From: Myxococcus eversor
Lineage (GTDB): Bacteria > Myxococcota > Myxococcia > Myxococcales > Myxococcaceae
DNA: 64,000 nt
Assembly (NCBI RefSeq): GCF_010894455.1
Contig: NZ_JAAIXY010000007.1
Span: 372,001 to 436,000 of the forward strand
Direction of reading: 5' to 3'
The notes beneath the pieces are model-generated. The model was not told the origin of the DNA. It saw only the letters and a list, made by a program, of their open reading frames with translations, and ran no database searches. A program made the position numbers and the translations under genes. Positions within the stretch are counted from its first letter, which is position 1, and every line of letters begins with the position of its first letter. This document shows, piece by piece, positions 15,689 through 23,483 of this stretch.

Positions 15689-16369
15689 ATGACCACCCTT
15701 CGTGAGACCCCGTGCGTTTCCGTCAATCAGCTGGGCCAGTACCTCACCGGAACGCCGTCCCTCCGCAAGCGCATCATCCACGGGCAGCGCAACCCGGTGG
15801 ACCCGCGGTACCTGCGCTACCCCGCAGCCGCCCAGGCCATCACCGAGTACCTCTGCGAGGGCCGTGACGAGGTCATCCTCCGCTACCACCAGCGGCGGCT
15901 GCTCAACGCCCAGCCGGACTCGGACTTCGACGCGCACCGGCTCGCCCTGTGCGCCGAGGCCCTCCAGCACTGCCTCCTCGCCGCGGACGACCTGGCCACG
16001 TGCGCCATCGCCAGTCCCGCGGACGGGGACCCCGCGCCCCTGGAAGTCGCTGGCGTCGCCGTCAAGGTCCGGCCCGAGGTGCTGCTGCGCGGCGTCGATG
16101 CGCGCGGGCAGATGCGCTCGGGCGTGCTGAAGCTCTACTTCTCCAAGCACGCGCCACTGGATGAGCGCGCCGGCCAGTACATCGCCACCGTGCTCCACCG
16201 CTTCGCCGAGGAGCGCCTGGAGCAGCGCGGCCCCGTGGACCCTCGGCTCGTGGGCGTGTTCGACGTGTTCGCCGGCCGCCTCTTCATGGCGCCCAAGTCG
16301 CAGCAGCGCCGGCTCAACGACGTCCTCCTCGCCTGCGAGGAGATCGCCGGCTGCTGGAACCGGAACTGA
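15689..16369 (+). CDS. Conserved-looking protein of unknown function, possible PD-(D/E)XK fold
   Basis: A 226-residue cytosolic protein with a clear ribosome site (GGAAAGGAAG, 15675-15684) before ATG 15689. I do not recognise the family. The N-terminal third has VNQLGQYLTGTPSLRKRIIH and a Tyr-rich segment (PRYLRYPAAAQAI). The C-terminal half has VKVRPEVLLRGVDARGQMRS, then GVLKLYFSKHAPLDE and a helix QYIATVLHRFAEERL; a Glu followed by L-K-LYF after a turn resembles the core of PD-(D/E)XK nuclease-like domains. This resemblance is weak. The gene is single, flanked by a damage-type promoter and a strong hairpin terminator, so a role in DNA repair or defence is an inference from its promoter. Confidence 0.7.
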   Translation: MTTLRETPCVSVNQLGQYLTGTPSLRKRIIHGQRNPVDPRYLRYPAAAQAITEYLCEGRDEVILRYHQRRLLNAQPDSDFDAHRLALCAEALQHCLLAADDLATCAIASPADGDPAPLEVAGVAVKVRPEVLLRGVDARGQMRSGVLKLYFSKHAPLDERAGQYIATVLHRFAEERLEQRGPVDPRLVGVFDVFAGRLFMAPKSQQRRLNDVLLACEEIAGCWNRN

Positions 16370-16376
16370 CGGACCG

Positions 16377-16412
16377 CCGGCCCCGCCCGTGCCCGCATCG
16401 GCGCGGGGCCGG
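16377..16412 (+). terminator. Hairpin terminator after the unknown gene at 15689
   Basis: A perfect 10-base stem, CCGGCCCCGC (16377-16386) and GCGGGGCCGG (16403-16412), with a 16-base loop, lies 8 bases after the stop codon and is followed by TGTTCATTT. Confidence 0.65.
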
Positions 16413-16540
16413 TGTTCATTTCCGGGACGCGACTTCCCGCATCCGCGAACGCATTGGGGGGAACCCCCTGTCCCCCCCCTGGGAAGCCAAGGGGTTTCCT
16501 CGCGGGTGAAGCTGGCACGGCCTTCGCTTTGAGGGCCGCC

Positions 16541-18943
16541 ATGGACTCGCTCCGCCAGGATTTCCGCTACGCGCTGCGCACGTTGAGGCACACCCCCGGC
16601 TTCACCCTGGCCGCCGTGGTGACGCTCGCACTGGCCATCGGCGCGAACACCGTCCTCTTCAGCGCCATCCACGCCATGCTGCTGCGGCCCCTGCCCTTCC
16701 AGGAGTCGGAGCGGTTGGTGCGGCTGTGGTGCAAGCAGGAGGTCATCAGCACCGCCTCCCTGTCGCCCCCGGAGCTGCTCGGTTGGCGGGAGCACGGCCG
16801 CGGCTTCACCGCGCTCGCGGGCTTCACCCGGCAGGACTTGAGCCGCACGGGTGGCGACACTCCCGAGCGGGTCCGCGCCGGCCGCGTCACCCCCAATTTC
16901 TTCAAGCTGCTGGGCGTCATCCCCGCCCAGGGGCGGGACTTCCTGGACGAGGACGCGCAGCCTCGCAACACCTCGAGCGTGGTGGTGGTGAGCCATGGCT
17001 TCTGGCGAAAGTCGCTCGGTGGCGCGGCCGACGCAGTGGGGGCATCGTTGCAGTTGGACGGGCGCACCCACACGGTGGTGGGCATCCTGCCGGAGGGATT
17101 CACCTTCCCGGAGTTCGCCGAGGACGCGGACGTCTGGCAGCCCCACTGGCTGGACCCGGAGGCCCACGGCAACCATTTCATGCAGGTGGTGGGGCGGCTG
17201 GCGCCGGGCGTCACGCTGGAAGCGGCGACGGAGGACCTGCTGCGGGTGGCCCTGGCCATCGCCCGGACGGAACCGGGTGAGAAGCCGCACAAGGTGACGA
17301 CGGCGATGTGGCAGCAGCACCTCACGTCCAGCAGCCGCCCGGTGCTGTGGACGCTTTGGGCCGCGGTGGGCTTCGTGCTCCTCATCGCCTGCGCGAACGT
17401 GGCCAACCTGCTCCTGGTACGCGCCCTGGCGCGGCAGCGGGACGGGGCCATCCGCGCCGCGCTCGGCGCCAGTCGGGGCCGCCGGATGCAGCAGGCGCTG
17501 GCGGAGAGCGTGCTCCTGGGCCTCTTCGGCGGCGCCCTGGGACTGCTGTTGGTGATGTGGGGCATGGAGCTGGTGCGCGCGCTGTTGCCCCAGTCGATGT
17601 TGCGCATGGCGCCCGTGGAGCTGAGTGTTCCGGCGCTGCTGTTCAGCCTCGCCCTCTCCGTGGGCGCCGGCATCCTCTTCGGCCTCGCGCCCGCGCTGCA
17701 CACCGCCGGCATGGATGTGCTGCCGCTCTTGAAGCAGTCCGGGAGCGCGGTGGGCGCTCGCGCCAACCACCCCCTGCGCAACACGCTGGTGGCGGTGCAG
17801 CTGGCGCTGGCGCTGGTGCTGCTGGTGGGCACGGTGCTGATGGTGCAGACGCTGCGCAACGTGCAGGCGGTGGACCCGGGGTTCGACGCGGAAGGCGTAC
17901 TGACAGCGCGGCTGTCACTGCCCGACGTGAAGTACGCCACACCCGACCGGCTGCGAGGCTTCTACGGCGAGTTGCTGGAGCGCCTGCGCGCGCTGCCCGA
18001 CACGGAAGCGGTGGGGCTGGTCAACGACGCGCCACTGGGAGGAACCAACTCCAACGGAGGCTTCACCCTGGAGGGCGCGTCCGACCAGGACACGGACCGC
18101 TACCTCGCCGAGTACCGCGTGGCCTCTCCCGACTACTTCCGCGCCCTGCGCATCGCCGTGCGTCAGGGCCGGGCGTTCGGCCCCCAGGATTCCGAGAAGG
18201 GCGCACCCACCCTCATCGTCAATGAGGCCTTCGTGCGCACGTTCCTGGAGGGCGGCGACGCCCTCGGGCGCAGGGTGCGACTGGGCTGGAGCGACTCCGA
18301 GCCCTTTCGCGAAATCGTTGGCGTGGTGGCGGACGTGCGCCACTCGCGGCTGACGGAGCCCTCCACGCCGGAGGTGTACCTGCCCTACGAGCAGTTCCCC
18401 CTGCAGACCATGTCCGTCCTGATGAGGACGCGCCGCGAGCCGTCGACGCTGGTGGCGTCGGTGCGCCAGGAGCTGAAGGCCGTGGACGCCGAACAACCCA
18501 TCTATGACCTGGCCCCCTTCGCCAGCCGCCTGGATCGCCAGCTCTCGCGTCCCTTGGCCACCGCGCGCCTGCTCGCCGCCTTCGCGCTGCTCGCCGTCAT
18601 CCTGGCCGGCGTGGGGGTCTACGGCGTCATGGCCTACGCGGTGGGACAGCGCACCCGGGAGCTGGGCATCCGCCTCGCACTGGGCGCTCATCCCCGCCAG
18701 GTGCTCGGGCTGGTGATGCGCCAGGGCCTCCAGCTCACCGCGGTGGGCGTGGGCGTGGGCCTGCTGGCCGCCTTCGGCTGCATGAGACTGCTGGCCACCC
18801 TGCTGTACGGTGTGAATGCCAACGAGCCGGGCGTCTTCCTGGGTGTTGCCGTGGCACTGGCGGCCGTGTCGCTGTTGGCCACGTGGTTCCCCGCATTGCG
18901 TGCCAGCCGGGTGTCGCCGTCCGTGTCGCTGCGCGCGGAGTAA
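16541..18943 (+). CDS. ADOP-type ABC transporter permease (MacB/FtsX-like, duplicated)
   Basis: An 800-residue inner-membrane protein. After a short cytosolic lead (SLRQDFRYALRTL) it has a membrane span (about 25-45), a periplasmic MacB-type domain (about 50-270), an FtsX block of three spans (about 275-400, with VGFVLLIACANVANLLLVRA and GASRGR), a second linker and span (about 425), a second periplasmic domain (about 450-640), and a second FtsX block (about 675-790, ending SVSLRAE). The start MDSLRQDFRYALR and the duplication are those of the ADOP family (acidobacterial duplicated orphan permeases). As is usual for ADOP, no ATPase gene is adjacent. The substrate is unknown. Confidence 0.9.
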   Translation: MDSLRQDFRYALRTLRHTPGFTLAAVVTLALAIGANTVLFSAIHAMLLRPLPFQESERLVRLWCKQEVISTASLSPPELLGWREHGRGFTALAGFTRQDLSRTGGDTPERVRAGRVTPNFFKLLGVIPAQGRDFLDEDAQPRNTSSVVVVSHGFWRKSLGGAADAVGASLQLDGRTHTVVGILPEGFTFPEFAEDADVWQPHWLDPEAHGNHFMQVVGRLAPGVTLEAATEDLLRVALAIARTEPGEKPHKVTTAMWQQHLTSSSRPVLWTLWAAVGFVLLIACANVANLLLVRALARQRDGAIRAALGASRGRRMQQALAESVLLGLFGGALGLLLVMWGMELVRALLPQSMLRMAPVELSVPALLFSLALSVGAGILFGLAPALHTAGMDVLPLLKQSGSAVGARANHPLRNTLVAVQLALALVLLVGTVLMVQTLRNVQAVDPGFDAEGVLTARLSLPDVKYATPDRLRGFYGELLERLRALPDTEAVGLVNDAPLGGTNSNGGFTLEGASDQDTDRYLAEYRVASPDYFRALRIAVRQGRAFGPQDSEKGAPTLIVNEAFVRTFLEGGDALGRRVRLGWSDSEPFREIVGVVADVRHSRLTEPSTPEVYLPYEQFPLQTMSVLMRTRREPSTLVASVRQELKAVDAEQPIYDLAPFASRLDRQLSRPLATARLLAAFALLAVILAGVGVYGVMAYAVGQRTRELGIRLALGAHPRQVLGLVMRQGLQLTAVGVGVGLLAAFGCMRLLATLLYGVNANEPGVFLGVAVALAAVSLLATWFPALRASRVSPSVSLRAE

Positions 18944-19112
18944 CCGCACCCTCCTGCTCGGACGGGAGGTGGGCGGCTCGGAACGCCCTCCCCCCTGAGT
19001 CAAGCTCCGGGCGCCAGGCCTCCGGACCCTCACGGGCCATGGGGTGACTTCACCCCAGCCCCAGGTAGGGCGGCGCGGAGCAAACCAGCGGACGTCCCGG
19101 ACGGTTGGCCCT

Positions 19113-19142
19113 TTGACGCTTGGCGATGGAAGGGTTTAAGAG
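19113..19142 (+). promoter_or_regulatory. Promoter for the 19148-26072 operon, leaderless type
   Basis: TTGACG (19113-19118) and TAAGAG (19137-19142) are 18 bases apart. The ATG at 19148 lies only five bases after the -10, so transcription would start at or next to the start codon. No Shine-Dalgarno site is visible. Confidence 0.5.
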
Positions 19143-19147
19143 TCCGC

Positions 19148-20011
19148 ATGCACTTCGACTGGACCTTTCTGGTTCGCGTGAGCGCGCTGGTGTTGCCCGC
19201 CATGCTGCTCATGGTTCTGCATGGCGCGACGGCGAAAGCCGCGGAGACGAGCGCCCCGCTGGAGAAGCTGGCCAGCCGCCGCATCTTCTTCGGGCACCAG
19301 TCGGTGGGCGGCAACCTCCTCGACGGGGTGAAGCAGATTCCCGCGTCCTCCCAGGGATTGGCGCCGCGCATCGTGGAGGTGAAGAACCCCACGGAGTCGC
19401 TGGCGCCCGGCACCCTGGCGCACGCCCTGGTGGGACAGAACGAGAAGCCCGAGTCCAAGATCGCCGACTTCGAGCGGATGATGGACGCGGGGCTCGCGAA
19501 GTCGACGGACGTGGCCTTCTTCAAGTTCTGCTACATCGACTTCAACGGCGCCACGGACTCGCGCGCGCTGTTCGAGAAGTACCGCGTCTCGCTGGAAGGC
19601 CTGAAGGCGCGCCACCCGGGCACCACGTTCGTCCACGTCACCGCGCCGCTCACCACGGTGCAGCGGGGCGCCAAGGCGTGGCTGAAGGAGCTGCTCGGCC
19701 GTCCGGTGTGGGGCATCGCCGAGAACGTGCGGCGCGAGATGTTCAACGAGCTGATGCGCAAGGCGTACGGCGGCAAGGAGCCCCTCTTCGACCTGGCCCG
19801 GCTGGAGTCCACGGCGCCCGACGGCACGCGGGAGACCTACGAGCTGAACGGGCAGACGTGGCCGGCGATGGTGCCGGGCTACTCGGACGATGGTGGACAC
19901 TTGAACGCGACGGCACAGGCGCGCCTGGCGAAGGAGCTGCTCAACTTCCTCGCGAGCCTGCCCGCGCCCGCCGTCCAGCCTCCCATCCCCGCCGTCCAAG
20001 CCACGCCGTGA
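19148..20011 (+). CDS. Secreted SGNH-hydrolase-like protein
   Basis: A 287-residue protein with an N-terminal signal or anchor (residues about 8-31, SALVLPAMLLMVLHGATAKA). The mature part starts with RRIFFGHQSVGGNLLDGV, in the place of the SGNH block I (normally GDS), continues with a strand-helix pattern (VAFFKFCYIDFNG, TTFVHVTAPLT), and ends with YSDDGGHLNATAQARLA, which fits block V with the Asp-x-x-His pair. Similar SGNH-like proteins act on acyl or acetyl groups of exported polysaccharides. It is the first gene of a seven-gene run with acyltransferases, so an O-acyl transfer or removal role in the periplasm is likely but unproved. The last base of its stop is one base from the next ATG. 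Confidence 0.65.
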   Translation: MHFDWTFLVRVSALVLPAMLLMVLHGATAKAAETSAPLEKLASRRIFFGHQSVGGNLLDGVKQIPASSQGLAPRIVEVKNPTESLAPGTLAHALVGQNEKPESKIADFERMMDAGLAKSTDVAFFKFCYIDFNGATDSRALFEKYRVSLEGLKARHPGTTFVHVTAPLTTVQRGAKAWLKELLGRPVWGIAENVRREMFNELMRKAYGGKEPLFDLARLESTAPDGTRETYELNGQTWPAMVPGYSDDGGHLNATAQARLAKELLNFLASLPAPAVQPPIPAVQATP

Positions 20012-20012
20012 C

Positions 20013-20561
20013 ATGACGCCGTTACGCCAATCACTGTCACGCGAGCTTGGGGGCCTCCTGTCCCGCCTGAAGTTGAGGCGCTGTCAGGAGGTGGGGGACT
20101 CGCCCACGGTGCTGGGCCGCGTGTGGATTCATGGCGCGGGCCGCGTGCACGTGGGCTCCCGGGTGGTGCTGGATGGACGGCTGGCGCCCATCGAGCTGCA
20201 TGCCATGTCCAGCGACAGCCTCATCATCCTGGGGGACGACGTCGCCATCGAAGGTGGTGCCTCCCTGGAAGCGCTGAGCTCCATCACCGTGGGCCCGGGC
20301 GCGAGGCTGGGGGCCTTCATCAAGGCGATGGACAACCAGCACCATCCGCTCCGGGGCAACCGCCACGAGCGGCCCGCGTCGGTGCCGATGGTCATCGCGG
20401 AGGGGGTGACGGTGGGCAGCCGCGCCATCCTCCTGCCGGGCGCGCAGCTCCAGAAGGGCTGCACCGTGGCGCCGGGCACCGTCATCTCGCGCAAGATTCC
20501 CGCCGGAGTGACGGTGGGTGGCGCGCCTGCCCGGGTGTTGCGCAGGGAGGTGACGGGATGA
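20013..20561 (+). CDS. Left-handed beta-helix acyltransferase 1
   Basis: A 182-residue cytosolic hexapeptide-repeat protein of the WcaF/LacA-type acetyltransferase group. Repeats of the [LIV]-G-x4 form are visible (VGSRVVLDG, ILGDDVAIEGG, ITVGPGARLGAF, VTVGSRAILLPGAQLQKG, VAPGTVISRKIPAGVTVGG), with the His-containing loop DNQHHPL in the place of the catalytic His. The ending VTVGGAPARVLRR is typical. Such enzymes move acetyl or other acyl groups from CoA (or ACP) to sugar hydroxyls. It overlaps the next acyltransferase gene by four bases (ATGA). Confidence 0.85.
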   Translation: MTPLRQSLSRELGGLLSRLKLRRCQEVGDSPTVLGRVWIHGAGRVHVGSRVVLDGRLAPIELHAMSSDSLIILGDDVAIEGGASLEALSSITVGPGARLGAFIKAMDNQHHPLRGNRHERPASVPMVIAEGVTVGSRAILLPGAQLQKGCTVAPGTVISRKIPAGVTVGGAPARVLRREVTG

Positions 20562-21148
20562 CGTCGCGAATGCCGTTCGTCCGGGTGCCCGCCGTGCTGG
20601 CCCAACTGGAAGCGCTGCGCAAGACGGTGGAGCCCCGCGCCCAGCGCGCGGTGGCCATGGTGCGCGCCCGGTGGTTGTTCCGCGACGTCCAGTCGCTGGG
20701 ACACAACGTGGCCGCCTACGGCCCGCTCTCCGTGCACAACGCGGGGGAGATGGTGCTGGGAGACAGGCTCACCTTCGTGGGCGGGATGCTGCCCAGCTCG
20801 CTCGTGTGCCATGCGGGCGCGCTGCTCACCATCGGCGAGGAGACCCAGTTCAACTATGGCGTCTCGCTGGAGGCGTGGAAGTCGGTGAGCGTGGGAGCCC
20901 GGTGCATGTTCGCGTCGTTCGTGCGGCTCGGAGACCGGGACGGACACCACACCGCGCCCATCGTCATCGAGGACGACGTGTGGGTGGCCCATGGGGCCAT
21001 CATCATGCCCGGGGTCCGCGTGGGGACGCGCTCGGTGGTCGCCGCCGGCAGCATCGTCACCCAGGACGTGCCGCCCGACACGCTGGCCATGGGCAATCCC
21101 GCACGCAACATGAGCCTGGAGCTGGTTGCTCGCGACACAGGCAGCTGA
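20558..21148 (+). CDS. Left-handed beta-helix acyltransferase 2
   Basis: A 196-residue second hexapeptide-repeat acyltransferase. An N-terminal helix (residues about 8-45) is followed by beta-helix coils: VLGDRLTFVGG, LTIGEETQFNYGVSLEAW, VSVGARCMFASFVRLGDRDG, PIVIEDDVWVAHGAIIMPGV and VVAAGSIVTQDVPPDTLAMG. The candidate catalytic His is in the DRDGHH loop. Its length and ending (MGNPARN) match sugar O-acetyltransferases of the maltose/WcaF type. It differs clearly from its neighbour at 20013, so the pair is not a recent duplication and the two probably use different acceptors or donors. Confidence 0.85.
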   Translation: MTSRMPFVRVPAVLAQLEALRKTVEPRAQRAVAMVRARWLFRDVQSLGHNVAAYGPLSVHNAGEMVLGDRLTFVGGMLPSSLVCHAGALLTIGEETQFNYGVSLEAWKSVSVGARCMFASFVRLGDRDGHHTAPIVIEDDVWVAHGAIIMPGVRVGTRSVVAAGSIVTQDVPPDTLAMGNPARNMSLELVARDTGS

Positions 21149-21238
21149 GCGCCTCAAGCCTTTTTCCCGGGTGCGTCTTCTTCACGCCTGGATTGTTTCC
21201 GAACCCATCCACCGTTTTTCCAGACAGGACTTCCTACC

Positions 21239-21493
21239 GTGAGCATTCGTGAACGCATCCGCACCTTCATCGTCGACACGTTCTTCGTGGACGAGTTCGG
21301 CGACGACGACTCCTTCCTGCGCAAGGGCCTCATCGACTCCACGGGGATGATGGAGCTGGTGGCGTTCGTGGAGCAGGACTTCGGCATCAAGCTGGAGGAC
21401 AAGGAGCTGGTGCCGGAGAACCTGGACTCGCTCACGCGCGTCGCCGCCTTCGTCGAGCGCAAGCAGCAGCAGCGCCTGCCGCAAGCGGGCTGA
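21239..21493 (+). CDS. Acyl carrier protein
   Basis: An 84-residue acidic four-helix carrier protein. The 4'-phosphopantetheine attachment Ser is in GLIDSTGMMELV (Ser at about 34), where classical ACPs have DSL; Thr after Ser is a mild variant. The helix DFGIKLEDKELVPENLDSL is typical of stand-alone ACPs in biosynthetic loci. A GTG start is used; the 90 bases before it hold no other gene. It lies between acyltransferases and an amidotransferase/ligase pair, so it probably carries the acyl or aminoacyl group made by the ligase at 23480 rather than serving bulk fatty acid synthesis. Confidence 0.9.
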   Translation: MSIRERIRTFIVDTFFVDEFGDDDSFLRKGLIDSTGMMELVAFVEQDFGIKLEDKELVPENLDSLTRVAAFVERKQQQRLPQAG

Positions 21494-21506
21494 GAGCGAG
21501 CGCGCC

Positions 21507-23483
21507 ATGTGTGGAATCGCTGGCTTCACCTACCCGGCGGGAGGGAGCGCCGGGGCCGCGCGGGCGGAATCCGCCGAGCGGCTGCGCCGGATGACGGCCA
21601 GCATCCGCCACCGGGGCCCCGACGCGCAGCGGGCCCTGCTGCTGGACGGCGTGGCGCTGGGCCACACGCGGTTGTCCATTGTCGACCTGGAGGGCGGACA
21701 CCAGCCCATGCGGGACGCGGCGACGGGGCTCACCGTCGTCTTCAACGGAGAGATTTTCAACCACGTGGAGCTGCGCGAGCAGCTCGCGAGTCAGTACGCC
21801 TTCCGCACGCGCTCGGACACGGAGGTCATCCTCGCGGCGTTCCTGGCGTGGGGCATCGACTGCGTGCGCCGCTTCGAGGGCCAGTGGGCCTTCGCGCTGT
21901 GGGACCCGCGTGACGCCACGCTGTGGCTGTCGCGAGACAGGGTGGGCATCTGCCCGCTGTTCTACGCGGAGCTGCCCGGCGGACACCTGGCGTTCGGCTC
22001 GGAGGCGAAGGCCCTGTTCGCCAGCGGCCTGGTGACGCCGTCGCTGGACGCGAGAGGGCTCAAGCAGACCTTCCAGCTCTGGTCGCCGGTGGCGCCGCGC
22101 ACCTCGTTCGAGGGCGTCCGGCTGTTGCCCCCGGCGCACTCGGCGAGGTTCCGCGCTGGGACGTTGGAGACGTTCCGGTACTGGGACCTGGACTTCGGCG
22201 TGGAGCCGAGCACCGCGAGCGGCGAGCGCATCCAGGAGGAGCTGGGCGAGGCGCTGGAGCGCGCCGTGCGGCTGCGGCTGCGCGCGGACGTGCCGGTGGC
22301 GGCGTACCTGTCGGGGGGACTGGACTCCAGCCTCCTGTGCGCGCTGGCGCAGGGACAGTTGGGCGGAACGCTGCGGACGTACTCCGTGGGCTTCGAGCGC
22401 GCGCGCTTCGACGAGCGTCAGCACCAGGCCACGGTGGCGGAGGCGCTGCGCACGGAGCACCGCGTGGTGGAGATGCGGGATGGCGACATCGGCACGTTGG
22501 TGCCCGGCGTCATCTTCCACGCGGAGCAGGCGATGATGCGCTCGGCGCCCGCGCCCTTCCTGCGGCTGAGCGAGTGGGTGCGGGAGAATGGCATCCGGGT
22601 GGTGCTCACCGGGGAGGGCTCGGACGAGATGTTCCTCGGCTACGACCTCTTCAAGGAGACCAAGGTCCGGCAGTTCTGGGCGCGGCAGCCGACGTCGAAG
22701 TGGCGGCCCCTGCTGTTGCGAAAGCTCTACCCCACCCTGTCGGTGAGCCAGCAGAACGTGGAGCTCTTGCGCGAGTTCTTCGGCATGGGGCTGGAGGACC
22801 CGGGGAGCCTGGGCTTCTCGCATCTGGTGCGTTGGTCCAACAGCGGTCGAATCCTCCGCTTCCTCGCGCCGGAGTTCGCGGCGAGCGTGGTGGACGAGGA
22901 CCCGATGGCCTCGGTGCTCGCGACGGTGCCGAAGCACGTGGCCATGTGGCGGCCCCTGGCGCGCGCGCAGTACCTGGAGGCGAAGACACTCCTGTCCGGG
23001 TACCTCCTGTCGGCGCAGGGCGACCGCATGCTCCTGGGCAACGCGGTGGAGGGACGCTTCCCGTTCCTGGACACCTCGGTGATGGAGCTGGCGGCGAGAA
23101 TCCCCGAGCGGGTGCGGCTCAAGGGCCTGGACGAGAAGCACGTCCTCAAGCGCTTCGCGAAGGGTCGCGTTCCCGAGTCCATCCTGGAGCGCAGCAAGTT
23201 CCCATACCGTGCGCCCATCGCTGGAGCGCTGGTGGGACCGGAGGCGCCAGCGTGGGCCAAGGAGCTGCTCGCGCCCGAGGCCGTCGCTAAGGTGGGTGTC
23301 TTCGACGCGCGCAAGGCGGAGCGGCTGGTGGCCAAGCTGCGTGCGCCCAACTCGACGGAGAGCGAGGCCGACACCATGGCCCTGTTCGCCATCGCGTCCA
23401 CGCAGTTGCTCGCGCAGCATTTCCTCACGCCTCGGCCACTGCCCCAGGCCGACCTGGACGCCGTGGTGGTGGAGGCCGCATGA
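21507..23483 (+). CDS. asnB: AsnB-type glutamine-dependent amidotransferase
   Basis: A 658-residue cytosolic enzyme. It starts MCGIAGF with the nucleophile Cys2 of a class II glutamine amidotransferase, and has IRHRGPDAQR (about 33-42) and VFNGEIFN (about 74). The synthetase half contains the ATP-pyrophosphatase loop YLSGGLDSSLLCAL (about 270) and LTGEGSDEMFLGY (about 368), as in asparagine synthetase B. It therefore moves ammonia from glutamine to an adenylated carboxylate. Position in the operon suggests that the acceptor is not free aspartate but a pathway intermediate, as for amidotransferases in exosortase-linked exopolysaccharide loci. It overlaps the ligase gene by four bases. Confidence 0.9.
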   Translation: MCGIAGFTYPAGGSAGAARAESAERLRRMTASIRHRGPDAQRALLLDGVALGHTRLSIVDLEGGHQPMRDAATGLTVVFNGEIFNHVELREQLASQYAFRTRSDTEVILAAFLAWGIDCVRRFEGQWAFALWDPRDATLWLSRDRVGICPLFYAELPGGHLAFGSEAKALFASGLVTPSLDARGLKQTFQLWSPVAPRTSFEGVRLLPPAHSARFRAGTLETFRYWDLDFGVEPSTASGERIQEELGEALERAVRLRLRADVPVAAYLSGGLDSSLLCALAQGQLGGTLRTYSVGFERARFDERQHQATVAEALRTEHRVVEMRDGDIGTLVPGVIFHAEQAMMRSAPAPFLRLSEWVRENGIRVVLTGEGSDEMFLGYDLFKETKVRQFWARQPTSKWRPLLLRKLYPTLSVSQQNVELLREFFGMGLEDPGSLGFSHLVRWSNSGRILRFLAPEFAASVVDEDPMASVLATVPKHVAMWRPLARAQYLEAKTLLSGYLLSAQGDRMLLGNAVEGRFPFLDTSVMELAARIPERVRLKGLDEKHVLKRFAKGRVPESILERSKFPYRAPIAGALVGPEAPAWAKELLAPEAVAKVGVFDARKAERLVAKLRAPNSTESEADTMALFAIASTQLLAQHFLTPRPLPQADLDAVVVEAA

